A stretch of DNA of 64,000 nt. Origin: Bradyrhizobium sp. RP6 (lineage in GTDB: Bacteria; Pseudomonadota; Alphaproteobacteria; Rhizobiales; Xanthobacteraceae). Where the stretch lies: NCBI RefSeq assembly GCF_003837805.1, contig NZ_RQIT01000018.1, positions 62,001 through 126,000 on the forward strand, in the 5' to 3' direction. The first letter of the stretch is position 1. The number at the start of each line of letters is the position of its first letter. This document shows, one piece after another, positions 25,342 through 33,801 of this stretch. The position numbers were made by a program, and so were the translations under genes. The notes beneath the pieces were generated by a model that was not told where the DNA came from, made no database searches, and saw nothing but the letters and a program-made list of their open reading frames with translations.

Positions 25342-26145
25342 ATGCTGAGCCCGGACGAACTCGAACGCTATGCCCGTCATATCGTGCTGCGCGATGTCGG
25401 CGGTCCCGGACAGGCCGCGTTGAAACGGGCCTCCGTGCTGGTGATCGGCGCCGGCGGGCTCGGCGCGCCCGCGCTGATGTATCTGGCTGCCGCCGGCATC
25501 GGCACGCTCGGTGTGGTCGACGACGACGTGGTGTCGTTGTCCAATCTGCAGCGTCAGGTGATTCATACGACGCCCGATATCGGCCGCCACAAGGTCGAGA
25601 GCGCGGCAGAGCGGATCTCGGCGCTCAATCCGCATGTCCGCTTCGTCGGTCATGCCACTTGGCTCAACGCCGACAATGCGCTCAGCCTGATCGGCGACTA
25701 CGACCTCGTGCTCGACGGCTCCGATAATTTCTCGACGCGCTATCTGGTCTCCGACGCCTGTTTCTTCGCCAAGCGGCCGCTGATCACGGCGGCGCTCGGT
25801 ACCTTCGACGGCTCGCTCACCACCATCCGCGCGCACGAGACGAACGAGCAGGGCGAATTCAATCCGACCTATCGCTGCCTGTTTCCCGAGGCGCCGCCGC
25901 CCGGCACGGTGCCTGCCTGTGCGGAGGCCGGCGTCATGGGGGCGCTCGCGGGCGTGCTCGGCTCGATGATGGCGCTGGAGGCGATCCGCGAGATCGTCGG
26001 CTTCGGCGACGGCCTCGTCGGCCGTCTCCTGATGATCGACGCACGCGCGATGCGCTTCGAGACGCTGCGCTATTCCCGCGATCCGGCCAATCCGCTCAAC
26101 GGCGATGGGCCTGTGTTCGAGGATCTCGGCGTCCATCGCACCTGA
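25342..26145 (+). CDS. moeB: MoeB/ThiF family sulfur-carrier adenylyltransferase
   Basis: Adenylates the C-terminal glycine of a sulfur carrier such as MoaD or ThiS, for molybdopterin or thiamine synthesis. The 267-residue E1-like protein has the nucleotide loop VLVIGAGGLGAP, LSNLQRQVIH, and the conserved Cys in PACAEAGVMG. Of the four zinc cysteines of E. coli MoeB only YRCLF is left (PTYRC instead of PCYRC, and no terminal CPVC). Whether it serves MoaD, ThiS or both cannot be told. ATG at 25342, just after a repeat. Confidence 0.88.
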   Translation: MLSPDELERYARHIVLRDVGGPGQAALKRASVLVIGAGGLGAPALMYLAAAGIGTLGVVDDDVVSLSNLQRQVIHTTPDIGRHKVESAAERISALNPHVRFVGHATWLNADNALSLIGDYDLVLDGSDNFSTRYLVSDACFFAKRPLITAALGTFDGSLTTIRAHETNEQGEFNPTYRCLFPEAPPPGTVPACAEAGVMGALAGVLGSMMALEAIREIVGFGDGLVGRLLMIDARAMRFETLRYSRDPANPLNGDGPVFEDLGVHRT

Positions 26146-26154
26146 TTGCCGCCG

Positions 26155-27162
26155 TTACCTCGTGGCCGGTTTCTCGCTGTCGAGATGCGCCATCTGTTCG
26201 GCCGCGTAACGCGTGCCGGAAGCGACATCCGGCGGGAAGGCTTTTGCCAGCGCTGCGAGATGAGCTTGCGTCAGCGTCACCTTGGTTGCGCCGAGCGCTT
26301 CGTCGAGACGGTTGCGGGTGCGGGCGCCGATCAGCGGCACGATCTCCCGGCCCTGCGCCGCCACCCAGGCGATTGCGACTTGCGCCGGCGTTGCGCCGAC
26401 GTCATTCGCGATCTTGCGCAGCGACTCGACCAGCGCGAGATTGGCCTCGAGGTTCGCGCCCTGGAAGCGCGGCGTCATCAGCCGGTAGTCCTTGCCGGCC
26501 TTGCCTGAATCCTTCGACCAGTGACCGCTGATCAGGCCGCGCGCCAGGACGCCGTAGGCAGTGATACCGATGCCGAGCTCGCGGCAGGTCTTGAGGATGT
26601 CGCGTTCGATGCCACGCTCGATCAGCGAATATTCGATCTGGAGGTCGGCGATCGGATGCACCGCATGCGCGCGGCGGATGGTGTCGGAGCCGACCTCGGA
26701 CAGGCCGATATGCCTGACGTAGCCGGCCTTCACGAGATCGGCGAGGCCGCCGATGGTGTCTTCGATGGGAACGTTCGGATCGAGGCGCGCCGGGCGATAG
26801 ATGTCGACATGGTCGGTGCCGAGCCGCTGGAGCGAATAGGCGAGGAAGTTCTTGGTTGCGGCTGGCCGGCAGTCCATGCCGATGAAATCGCCGACGGGGC
26901 CGCGCAGCGCCCCGAACTTGACGCTGATCCGCACCTTTTCGCGTGAAACGACCTTGAGTGCCTCCCGGATCAGCATTTCATTGTGGCCCATGGCGTAGAA
27001 ATCGCCGGTGTCGAGCAGCGTGATGCCCGCATCGAGCGCCGCATGGATGGTGGCGATGCTCTCGCCGCGATCGGAAGGACCATAGGCGTCGGACATGGCC
27101 ATGCAGCCGAGACCGAGGCTTGAGACGGTGGGGCCGGTTGAACCGAGTGTGCGCTGTTCCAT
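26155..27162 (-). CDS. Aldo/keto reductase with altered catalytic tetrad
   Basis: NADPH-dependent oxidoreductase fold of 335 residues, closest to the YajO/IolS-like group. Tetrad members Asp51, Tyr56 (LLDTGDFYAMGHNE) and Lys82 (SVKFG) are present, but the segment that usually reads YxQHR is IYRPARLDP, with Ala125 in the His position. The cofactor loop IVPLIGARTRNRLDE is intact. Divergent from the LysR gene, 115 bases away, which suggests control by it. Substrate unknown. Confidence 0.88.
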   Translation of the reverse strand: MEQRTLGSTGPTVSSLGLGCMAMSDAYGPSDRGESIATIHAALDAGITLLDTGDFYAMGHNEMLIREALKVVSREKVRISVKFGALRGPVGDFIGMDCRPAATKNFLAYSLQRLGTDHVDIYRPARLDPNVPIEDTIGGLADLVKAGYVRHIGLSEVGSDTIRRAHAVHPIADLQIEYSLIERGIERDILKTCRELGIGITAYGVLARGLISGHWSKDSGKAGKDYRLMTPRFQGANLEANLALVESLRKIANDVGATPAQVAIAWVAAQGREIVPLIGARTRNRLDEALGATKVTLTQAHLAALAKAFPPDVASGTRYAAEQMAHLDSEKPATR

Positions 27163-27258
27163 GTTGGCTCTCCTCGAAGGCGGCGGCTGAACGCCGCGTC
27201 ACGAGGACGGATATGCGCCCGACCGATTGGGCCGATAAGCTGGACAATCCGGAATGGC

Positions 27259-27278
27259 TTGTTCACATTAGCGAACAA
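27259..27278. promoter_or_regulatory. LysR-type operator candidate overlapping the regulator's start
   Basis: TTGTTC-N8-GAACAA, perfect 6-bp arms, ending on the A of the LysR gene's ATG. It lies in the divergent LysR / aldo-keto reductase region and suits autorepression, with possible control of the reductase. Confidence 0.5.
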
Positions 27279-28189
27279 TGGCCGAGCCTGACCTGCGCGA
27301 TCTCGATGTCTTCGTGGCGGTCGCCCGCACCCGTAATTTCCGGCGCGCGGCGGTCGAAATTCGCGTGTCTGTGTCGAGCCTTAGCCAGCGGCTCCGGGAC
27401 CTGGAGGAGCGCCTCGGCGTCCGCCTTGTGAACCGCACCACGCGCAGCGTCGCGCTGACCGAGGCGGGCGAATTGCTGCTGTCGCGCGTTGCTCCGGCGT
27501 TGCGCGATGTCGGCGATGCCCTGGATCAGGTCCGCGGTCTGCGCGAGGTCGCCTCGGGGCGCCTGCGCATCAACGCACCGCCGCCGGCGGTCGATCTGGT
27601 GCTGGCGCCGATGGTCGGGCCATTTCTCGCGGCGCATCCGCAGGTCGATCTCGACATCGTTTCCGAGAGCGGATTCGTCGACATCGTCAGTGCCGGCTTT
27701 GATGCCGGCGTGCGCTATGGCGAACACCTCGCGCAGGACATGGTGGCGATTCCGCTGAGTGGTCCGCAGCACTATGCCGTCGTCGCCTCGCCTGCGTACC
27801 TCGCGCGGCGCGGCAGGCCGAAGCATCCGAAGGATCTTCTCGATCACGACTGCATCCGCGCCCGCTACTCCAGTGGCGTCATGAACGATTGGGAGTTCGA
27901 GAAGAACGGCCAGATCGTGAAGGTCGATCCGCCGGCCAAGCTGATCTCGACCAATATGGGCCTTGCCATGCGCGCCGCGCTCGACGGCGTCGGCATATGG
28001 GCGACGCTCGACGGCTATGTCGGCGATGCCGTCAAATCGGGAACGCTCGTCAGGCTGATGGAAGATTGGTGCGAGCCGTTTCCCGGACCGTTCCTGTACT
28101 ATGCGAGCCGACGCCAGGTGCCGCCTGCGCTTCGTGCGTTCATCGATTTCGTCGCGGACTGGCGCAAGCGCAAAGGGCGCGGGACGTAA
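27278..28189 (+). CDS. LysR family transcriptional regulator
   Basis: 303 residues: an N-terminal winged helix-turn-helix (DLDVFVAVARTRNFRRAA, then SSLSQRLRDLEERLGVRL) and a C-terminal periplasmic-binding-like effector domain. Its place opposite the aldo/keto reductase gene suggests it regulates that gene in response to a reductase substrate, as is usual for this divergent arrangement; the effector is unknown. Start at the ATG inside the palindrome at 27259-27278. Confidence 0.93.
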   Translation: MAEPDLRDLDVFVAVARTRNFRRAAVEIRVSVSSLSQRLRDLEERLGVRLVNRTTRSVALTEAGELLLSRVAPALRDVGDALDQVRGLREVASGRLRINAPPPAVDLVLAPMVGPFLAAHPQVDLDIVSESGFVDIVSAGFDAGVRYGEHLAQDMVAIPLSGPQHYAVVASPAYLARRGRPKHPKDLLDHDCIRARYSSGVMNDWEFEKNGQIVKVDPPAKLISTNMGLAMRAALDGVGIWATLDGYVGDAVKSGTLVRLMEDWCEPFPGPFLYYASRRQVPPALRAFIDFVADWRKRKGRGT

Positions 28190-28192
28190 GCC

Positions 28193-29194
28193 TCAGAGCA
28201 TGCTCGGCAGCACGCGATCCGGCGGCTTGTGGGCATCGAGGAAGGTGCGGATGTTGATGATCACCTTCTCGCCCATCTCGACGCGGCCTTCGATCGTGGC
28301 CGAGCCCATATGCGGCAACAGCGTCACCTTGCCGGCTCTGGCGAGCCGCACCAGCTTCGGGTTGACCGCGGGCTCGTGCTCGTAGACGTCGAGGCCGGCG
28401 CCGGCAATCTCGCCGCCTTCGATCAGCTTGATCAGCGTGTCCTCGTCGGTCACCTCGCCGCGCGCGGTGTTGACGATGTAGGCGTCCTTGCGGATCAGCT
28501 TCAGCCGCCGCGCCGAGAGCAGATGATAGGTCGCCGGCGTGTGCGGACAGTTCACCGAGATGATGTCCATCCGCGCCAGCATCTGGTCGAGGCTTTCCCA
28601 GTAGGTCGCGCCAAGCTCTTCGGCGATAACAGGAGCGACGGGACGGCGGTTGTGATAGTGGATCTGAAGGCCGAAAGCGCGCGCGCGGCGCGCCACTGCC
28701 TGGCCGATGCGGCCCATGCCGATGATGCCCAGACGCTTGCCGCCGATGCGGTGGCCGAGCATCCACGTCGGCGACCAGCCCGCCCAGGGCTTTCCTTCGG
28801 TCAGGATCGAGGCGCCTTCGATCATCCGCCTGGGCACTGCGAGGATCAGCGCCATGGTCATGTCAGCGGTGTCTTCGGTCAGAACCTTCGGCGTATTGGT
28901 GACGGTGATGCCGCGGGCATGGGCGGCCACGACGTCGATATTGTCGACGCCATTGCCGAAATTGGCGATCAGGCGGAGCTTGCAGTCGGGCTGGTTGACG
29001 ATATCGGCGCTGATGTGATCGGTCACGGTCGGAACCAGCACGTCGGCGGTGCGCGCAGCTTCCGCGATCTGCTCGGCCGACATCGGCGTGTCCTCGAGAT
29101 TGATCCGCGCGTCGAACAGCTCGCGCATTCGCGTTTCGATCGAATCCGGCAGCTTGCGCGTCACCACGACGAGGGGCTTTTTCTTCACCGACAT
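28193..29194 (-). CDS. D-isomer-specific 2-hydroxyacid dehydrogenase (glyoxylate/hydroxypyruvate reductase-like)
   Basis: NAD(P)H-dependent dehydrogenase of 333 residues. It shows the Rossmann loop GMGRIGQ (159-165), FGNGVDNID, catalytic Arg in NTARGEV, Glu in the later loop DVYEHEP, and His in LPHMGSAT. Best guess is reduction of glyoxylate or hydroxypyruvate; formate and phosphoglycerate dehydrogenases are relatives, so the substrate is inferred only. It converges on the LysR gene, with 3 bases between the stops. Confidence 0.9.
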   Translation of the reverse strand: MSVKKKPLVVVTRKLPDSIETRMRELFDARINLEDTPMSAEQIAEAARTADVLVPTVTDHISADIVNQPDCKLRLIANFGNGVDNIDVVAAHARGITVTNTPKVLTEDTADMTMALILAVPRRMIEGASILTEGKPWAGWSPTWMLGHRIGGKRLGIIGMGRIGQAVARRARAFGLQIHYHNRRPVAPVIAEELGATYWESLDQMLARMDIISVNCPHTPATYHLLSARRLKLIRKDAYIVNTARGEVTDEDTLIKLIEGGEIAGAGLDVYEHEPAVNPKLVRLARAGKVTLLPHMGSATIEGRVEMGEKVIINIRTFLDAHKPPDRVLPSML

Positions 29195-29517
29195 GTCCTG
29201 CTCTCATGAGGCGTCGCGGGCCGCCTCTGTCGCCAAAGGCAGGTCGTTGAGGCCTCATTAACCCGGTTGTTCGACACTGCCCTTGCCGTGTCCGTCCCCG
29301 GCGCTTCCTCCAAGCTCTCCCGACATTTCCGGCCGGAAAATCGGGGCAAACTGGTTGTTCAAGTGCCCGTCCTCTCTAGCAGAAGGCCGGGCCAAGACAA
29401 GAAGCACGGGCCAGGGTTGGAACCCGCGTGGGGCGGGGAGAAGGGGCAGACGCGGCAGGGTTTTGGAGTTTGGGGTGAGGATCCGGTTTGGCCGGGTCTT
29501 CGACAGGAGACGGGTTG
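29195..29517. other. Gene-free interval, 323 bases
   Basis: Divergent spacer between the dehydrogenase and the SH3-protein gene. It must hold promoters for both directions, but I see no convincing -35/-10 pair, palindrome or RNA gene. The stretch near 29420-29470 is G-rich on the plus strand. Confidence 0.5.
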
Positions 29518-30048
29518 ATGGCGTTGGGGCGTTTTTGTTCGGTGATGGCGCTCGTTTGCACCTGGTTGAGCGTGTCGGTCGGCCCCTCGCATTCGGCGAA
29601 GGACAATAGCCCCCAGACCGCCAGCGGTTTGCCGGTGCCGCGCTATGTCAGCCTCAAGTCGGATCACGTGAATGTCCGCGCCGGCCCGACCAAGGACAAT
29701 GACGTCGCCTGGGTCTACACCCGCGCCGGCTTGCCGGTCGAAATTACAGCCGAATTCGAGAACTGGCGCCGGGTGCGCGATTCCGAGGGCGCCGAGGGCT
29801 GGGTCTATCACTCGCTTCTGTCGGGTCGCCGCACCGCCGTCGTCACCATGAAGCACAAGGACGACCTCGCTCCGATCTATGATCGGCCCGATCCGGACAG
29901 CGCGGTCGCAGCAAAGCTCCAGGCCGGCGTCGTCACGCAGGTGAAGAAGTGCGCCGCAAGCTGGTGCCGCGTCATCGGCAACGGCTTCGACGGCTGGATC
30001 CAGCAGGAGCGCCTCTGGGGCGTCTACTCGGACGAGCAGGTGAATTGA
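29518..30048 (+). CDS. Exported bacterial SH3-domain protein
   Basis: 176 residues with a signal peptide (MALGRFCSVMALVCTWLSVS, cleavage near SHSA) followed by two bacterial SH3-type repeats (VSLKSDHVNVRAGP and later LAPIYDRPDPDSA). The family is periplasmic and probably binds peptidoglycan or peptides; the exact role is unknown. AGGAGA lies 7 bases before the ATG at 29518, which decides this start over one at 29488. Confidence 0.85.
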   Translation: MALGRFCSVMALVCTWLSVSVGPSHSAKDNSPQTASGLPVPRYVSLKSDHVNVRAGPTKDNDVAWVYTRAGLPVEITAEFENWRRVRDSEGAEGWVYHSLLSGRRTAVVTMKHKDDLAPIYDRPDPDSAVAAKLQAGVVTQVKKCAASWCRVIGNGFDGWIQQERLWGVYSDEQVN

Positions 30049-30059
30049 CGCCCATAGGC

Positions 30060-30221
30060 GTCATCCCGGGGCGATGCGCAGCATCGAACTATGGTGCGCA
30101 ATTGCGCACCGGAGGTCTGGTGCTGGCGCACCATCCCGGATTGATAGTGTAAACAACGATGGCCGGGACATAGGCGAGCGCAAGCGACGCCGTCCTTCGG
30201 ACGGCTGTGCCCGGCCATGAC
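30060..30221. repeat. Composite of dispersed palindromic elements between convergent genes
   Basis: Contains GTCATCCCGGGG, the perfect 18-bp palindrome GGTGCGCAATTGCGCACC (30093-30110), the hairpin CCGTCC-TTC-GGACGG (30190-30204) and flanking copies of ATGGCCGGGACA / TGTGCCCGGCCAT. These are familiar Bradyrhizobium intergenic repeats. Lying between the converging SH3 gene and irr, the hairpins may serve as 3' ends for both. Confidence 0.65.
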
Positions 30222-30247
30222 GATCTCAGTTCGATCTTAAGACGATC

Positions 30248-30739
30248 TCAGCGCTTCTTGCGCAGGCGCACGACCATGTCGATGCGGGAGATCTCATAAC
30301 CCTCGGGCACCTCCGGCATCTTGGACAGCACCAGATGCGGGTCCTCGATGTCGACCAGCTCGTGGCTGTTCTCGAGGTAATAGTGATGGTGGGTGGTGAC
30401 GTTGGTGTCGAAATAGGTCTTGGTGCCGTCGACACTGACCTGGCGGAGCAGGCCGGCATCGGTGAGCTGGTTCAGCGTGTTGTAGACGGTCGCCAGCGAC
30501 ACCGGGACCTTGGCCAGCGTGGCTTCCTCGTAGAGCATTTCAGCCGTGAGGTGACGTGCACCCTTGCCGAACAGCAGCCAGCCGAGCGCCATGCGCTGGC
30601 GCGTCGGACGGAGCCCCGCGGACTGGAGCATTTCGTTGACGTCGTGCCACGGGCACCCGGTCAGGGCCGGCTGGCGGCCGGACAGGAGGTCCGCAGCATG
30701 GCCGTCATCGTCGTGATAGGACGCTGTATTCTCGGTCAT
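30248..30739 (-). CDS. irr: Iron response regulator Irr (Fur family)
   Basis: Rhizobial regulator that senses iron through heme: it represses or activates iron genes under low iron and is destabilised by heme delivered by ferrochelatase. At 163 residues it equals B. japonicum Irr in length and carries the heme regulatory motif GCPWHDV (Cys29), the second heme site HHHYYL, and a Fur-type helix-turn-helix (PVSLATVYNTLNQL). The ATG at 30739 (MTENTAS) is chosen for that match; a frame from 30766 is longer. The promoter contains a Fur-like site (30794-30816). Confidence 0.97.
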   Translation of the reverse strand: MTENTASYHDDDGHAADLLSGRQPALTGCPWHDVNEMLQSAGLRPTRQRMALGWLLFGKGARHLTAEMLYEEATLAKVPVSLATVYNTLNQLTDAGLLRQVSVDGTKTYFDTNVTTHHHYYLENSHELVDIEDPHLVLSKMPEVPEGYEISRIDMVVRLRKKR

Positions 30740-30793
30740 TTCCAGATTTCGGGCACGCGTGAACAATATCTCTCTCTAACATAAGAAGAGAAA

Positions 30794-30816
30794 GATGCAG
30801 ATGCAAGTTTCTCGCA
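30794..30816 (-). promoter_or_regulatory. Fur-binding direct-repeat site of the irr promoter
   Basis: On the minus strand: TGCGAG (30816-30811), a 5-base spacer, then TGCATC-TGCATC (30805-30794). Three imperfect direct hexamers of this kind are, from memory, the described atypical Fur site of the B. japonicum irr promoter. It lies 55-77 bases upstream of the irr ATG. Confidence 0.75.
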
Positions 30817-31093
30817 ACTAGAGACGTTCTAATCAGGCTTGGAACCCCGCAGTGGAGCGCGTCATTTTACCTTCATGGATGCGCTTTGCCACCCGAAATG
30901 CCCTGTGTTAGAGAGCGCGCGGTTCCGCCTTAGCCGATTTTGGTGCAGCCGGGCATGGAGGCTCGGTTCGCAGTCCATCCGGGGCTTGCGCGAGTCGCGG
31001 CCGACGGCGGCAATTGGCGTTGCTGCCCGATCGAGATGGGACCCATTTTCGCCAAAGAACGCCGCTCAATCGGGATTGAACAGAGGCTCTTGA
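30817..31093. other. Divergent irr-fabA spacer
   Basis: Together with the Fur site, the irr-fabA gap is 354 bases. I see no further gene. The fabA ribosome site AGAGG (31082-31086) is 7 bases before its ATG. The T/A-richer stretch near 30860-30885 could hold the fabA promoter, but no clear hexamer pair stands out. Confidence 0.45.
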
Positions 31094-31615
31094 ATGCTGA
31101 ACAGGCGCAACGGTTACGACTACGAAGATCTGCTGGCCTGTGCCCGCGGCGAGATGTTCGGTCCGGGCAATGCCCAGCTGCCGCTGCCGCCGATGCTGAT
31201 GTTCGACCGCATCACGGAAATCACCGACAATGGCGGCGAGTTCGGCAAGGGCCTGGTGCGCGCCGAGCTCGACGTGAAGCCTGACCTCTGGTTCTTCGGC
31301 TGCCATTTCAAGAACGACCCCGTGATGCCCGGCTGCCTCGGCCTGGATGCGCTGTGGCAAATGGTCGGCTTTTACCTCGGCTGGATCGGCGGCGAAGGCC
31401 GCGGCCGGGCGCTTGGCCTGAGCGAGCTGAAGTTCGGCGGCCAGGTGCTGACCGACGCCCGTAAGGTTGTGTACAACGTCGATATCAAACGCGTGATGCG
31501 GGCAAAGCTGGTGCTCGGTATCGCCGACGGGTGGCTTTCGGTCGATGACCAGATTATTTATCGCGCCAAGGATCTGAAGGTTGGCCTGTTCAAGCAGGGC
31601 ACGAGCCTGGGCTGA
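31094..31615 (+). CDS. fabA: 3-hydroxydecanoyl-ACP dehydratase/isomerase FabA
   Basis: Dehydrates 3-hydroxydecanoyl-ACP and isomerises the product to the cis-3 form, the branch point to unsaturated fatty acids. The 173-residue hot-dog-fold protein has active-site His71 in GCHFKNDPVMPG and the Asp-bearing segment GCLGLDALWQM. It heads fabA-fabB-fabI on the plus strand, next to irr, an order shared with other rhizobia. Confidence 0.97.
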   Translation: MLNRRNGYDYEDLLACARGEMFGPGNAQLPLPPMLMFDRITEITDNGGEFGKGLVRAELDVKPDLWFFGCHFKNDPVMPGCLGLDALWQMVGFYLGWIGGEGRGRALGLSELKFGGQVLTDARKVVYNVDIKRVMRAKLVLGIADGWLSVDDQIIYRAKDLKVGLFKQGTSLG

Positions 31616-31654
31616 GCGCATCACCAAGAAGACAACGATTGAGGCGAGGCTGTC

Positions 31655-32878
31655 ATGAGGCGGGTTGTGGTCACCGGAATGGGCATCGTCTCGTCCATCG
31701 GAAACAACACCCAGGAAGTGCTTGCGAGCCTTCACGAGGCGAAGTCGGGCATTTCGCGGGCTGAGAAATATGCCGAGCTCGGCTTCCGTTCGCAGGTGCA
31801 AGGTGAGCCCACGCTCGATCCTTCGACGGTGGTAGACCGCCGCGCGATGCGTTTCCTCGGCCAAGGCGCGGCGTGGAATCACATCGCGATGGAGCAGGCG
31901 ATCCAGGATTCCGGCCTGTCGCCTGACGAGGTCTCCAATATCCGCACCGGCATCATCATGGGCTCCGGCGGTCCCTCGGCGCGCACCATCGTCGAAGCTG
32001 CCGATATCACCCGCTCCAAGGGACCCAAGCGCGTCGGCCCGTTCGCGGTGCCCAAGGCGATGTCTTCGACGGCGTCCGCGACGCTTGCAACCTGGTTCAA
32101 GATCAAGGGCGTGAACTATTCGATCTCCTCGGCCTGCGCGACGTCGAACCATTGCGTCGGAAATGCCTACGAGACGATCCAGATCGGCAAGCAGGACATC
32201 ATCTTCGCCGGTGGCTGCGAGGAGCTCGACTGGTCGCTGTCGGTGCTATTCGACGCCATGGGCGCGATGTCCTCGAAGTACAACGACACGCCGGCCACGG
32301 CCTCGCGTCCATACGACCTCAACCGCGATGGCTTCGTCATCGCCGGCGGCGCCGGCGTATTGGTGCTGGAAGAGCTCGAGCATGCCAGGGCGCGCGGCGC
32401 GCGCATCTATGGCGAGATCGTCGGCTATGGCGCGACCTCTGACGGCCACGATATGGTCGCGCCTTCCGGCGAAGGCGCGGAGCGTTGCATGCGCATGGCG
32501 ATGTCGACGGTGAAGACCAAGGTCGACTACATCAATCCGCATGCGACCTCGACACCCGCTGGCGATCCGCCGGAGATCGAGGCGATCCGAAAAGTGTTCG
32601 GCGTCGGCGAGAAGTGCCCGCCGATCTCGGCGACCAAGGCGCTGACCGGCCACTCGCTGGGCGCCACCGGCGTGCAGGAGGCGATCTATTCGCTGCTGAT
32701 GATGAACAACGGCTTCATCTGCGAGAGCGCGCACATCCAGGAGCTCGATCCCGTGTTCGCCGACATGCCGATCGTGCGCAAGCGCATCGACAACGTCAAG
32801 ATCGGCACCGTGCTGTCGAACTCCTTCGGCTTCGGCGGCACCAACGCCACGCTGGTGTTCAGCCGGCTGGATGCGTGA
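31655..32878 (+). CDS. fabB: 3-oxoacyl-ACP synthase I FabB
   Basis: Condensing enzyme that elongates the unsaturated acyl-ACP made by FabA. The 407-residue thiolase-fold protein has Cys161 in SSACATS and the two His motifs HATSTP and KALTGHSLG. 39 bases separate it from fabA, so the two are surely one operon and supply vaccenate for the membrane. Confidence 0.97.
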   Translation: MRRVVVTGMGIVSSIGNNTQEVLASLHEAKSGISRAEKYAELGFRSQVQGEPTLDPSTVVDRRAMRFLGQGAAWNHIAMEQAIQDSGLSPDEVSNIRTGIIMGSGGPSARTIVEAADITRSKGPKRVGPFAVPKAMSSTASATLATWFKIKGVNYSISSACATSNHCVGNAYETIQIGKQDIIFAGGCEELDWSLSVLFDAMGAMSSKYNDTPATASRPYDLNRDGFVIAGGAGVLVLEELEHARARGARIYGEIVGYGATSDGHDMVAPSGEGAERCMRMAMSTVKTKVDYINPHATSTPAGDPPEIEAIRKVFGVGEKCPPISATKALTGHSLGATGVQEAIYSLLMMNNGFICESAHIQELDPVFADMPIVRKRIDNVKIGTVLSNSFGFGGTNATLVFSRLDA

Positions 32879-32908
32879 CATCATTGTTGGCGCACTGTTG
32901 ATTTTTTC

Positions 32909-32975
32909 GTCATGGCCGGGCTCGTCCCGGCCATCCACGTCTTGGCCTCGAGCATGGAAGCGACGAGCCCGGCCA
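32909..32975. repeat. Dispersed palindrome between fabB and fabI
   Basis: TGGCCGGGCTCGTC (32913-32926) and GACGAGCCCGGCCA (32962-32975) are exact 14-base inverted copies; a shorter hairpin GGCCGGG-N5-CCCGGCC lies inside the left arm. It is a GTCATGGCCGGG-type intergenic repeat also seen at 51114. It may reduce read-through from fabB into fabI. Confidence 0.65.
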
Positions 32976-33000
32976 CGGCGAAGCGGAAGGTGATGGTGAG

Positions 33001-33801
33001 ATGGAAGGTCTGATGAAAGGCAGGCGCGGTCTGATCATGGGCATCGCCAATGATCACTCGATCGCCTGGGGCATGGCGCGGGCGCTGCATGCCCATGGCG
33101 CCGAGCTTGCATTCACCTTCCAGGGCGAAGCTCTCGGCAAGCGCGTCAAGCCGCTGGCGGAGCAGCTTGGCGTCGATCTGGTTCTGCCTTGCGACGTCGA
33201 GGACATCGCCAGTGTCGATGCCACCTTCGCTACGCTCCGCGAGAAATGGGGCCGGCTCGACTTCGTGATCCACGCGATCGGCTTTGCCGACAAGAACGAG
33301 CTGAAGGGCCGCTACGCCGACACCAGCCGCGAGAATTTTTCGCGCACCATGGTGATCTCCTGCTTCTCGTTCACGGAGGTCGCAAAGCGCGCCGCCGAGC
33401 TGATGACGGAGGGCGGCAGCATGATCACGCTGACCTTCGGCGCCTCGGAGCGCGCGATGCCGAACTACAATGTGATGGGCGTGGCCAAGGCGGCGCTGGA
33501 AGCCTCCGTGCGCTATCTCGCCGCCGATTTCGGACCGCGCGGCATCCGCGTCAATGCGATCTCCGCCGGCCCCATCCGCACGCTCGCCGGCTCCGGCATC
33601 GGCGAGGCGCGGGCGATGTTCGCCTTCATGCAGAAGCATGCGCCGCTTCGTCGCGGCGTCACGCTCGACGACCTCGGCGGCTCGGCGCTCTATCTGCTGT
33701 CGGATCTCTCCGGCGGCGTGACCGGCGAGATCCACTACGTGGATTCCGGCTACAACGTCGTCCTGATGCCGAGGCCGGACGATCTGAAGACGCCGGACTA
33801 A
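33001..33801 (+). CDS. fabI: Enoyl-ACP reductase FabI (FabI2-like variant)
   Basis: NADH-dependent last reduction of each fatty acid elongation round; target of triclosan. The 266 residues have GIANDHSIAWGMA for the cofactor, then Tyr156 and Lys163 (PNYNVMGVAK), the same numbers as E. coli. Tyr146 of E. coli FabI is Phe146 here (LTFGASE). Rhizobia often carry a second FabI with this LTFG variant beside fabAB. The start at 33001 gives MEGLMKGRRG; an ATG at 33013 is possible. The stop overlaps that of the GST gene on the other strand. Confidence 0.93.
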   Translation: MEGLMKGRRGLIMGIANDHSIAWGMARALHAHGAELAFTFQGEALGKRVKPLAEQLGVDLVLPCDVEDIASVDATFATLREKWGRLDFVIHAIGFADKNELKGRYADTSRENFSRTMVISCFSFTEVAKRAAELMTEGGSMITLTFGASERAMPNYNVMGVAKAALEASVRYLAADFGPRGIRVNAISAGPIRTLAGSGIGEARAMFAFMQKHAPLRRGVTLDDLGGSALYLLSDLSGGVTGEIHYVDSGYNVVLMPRPDDLKTPD

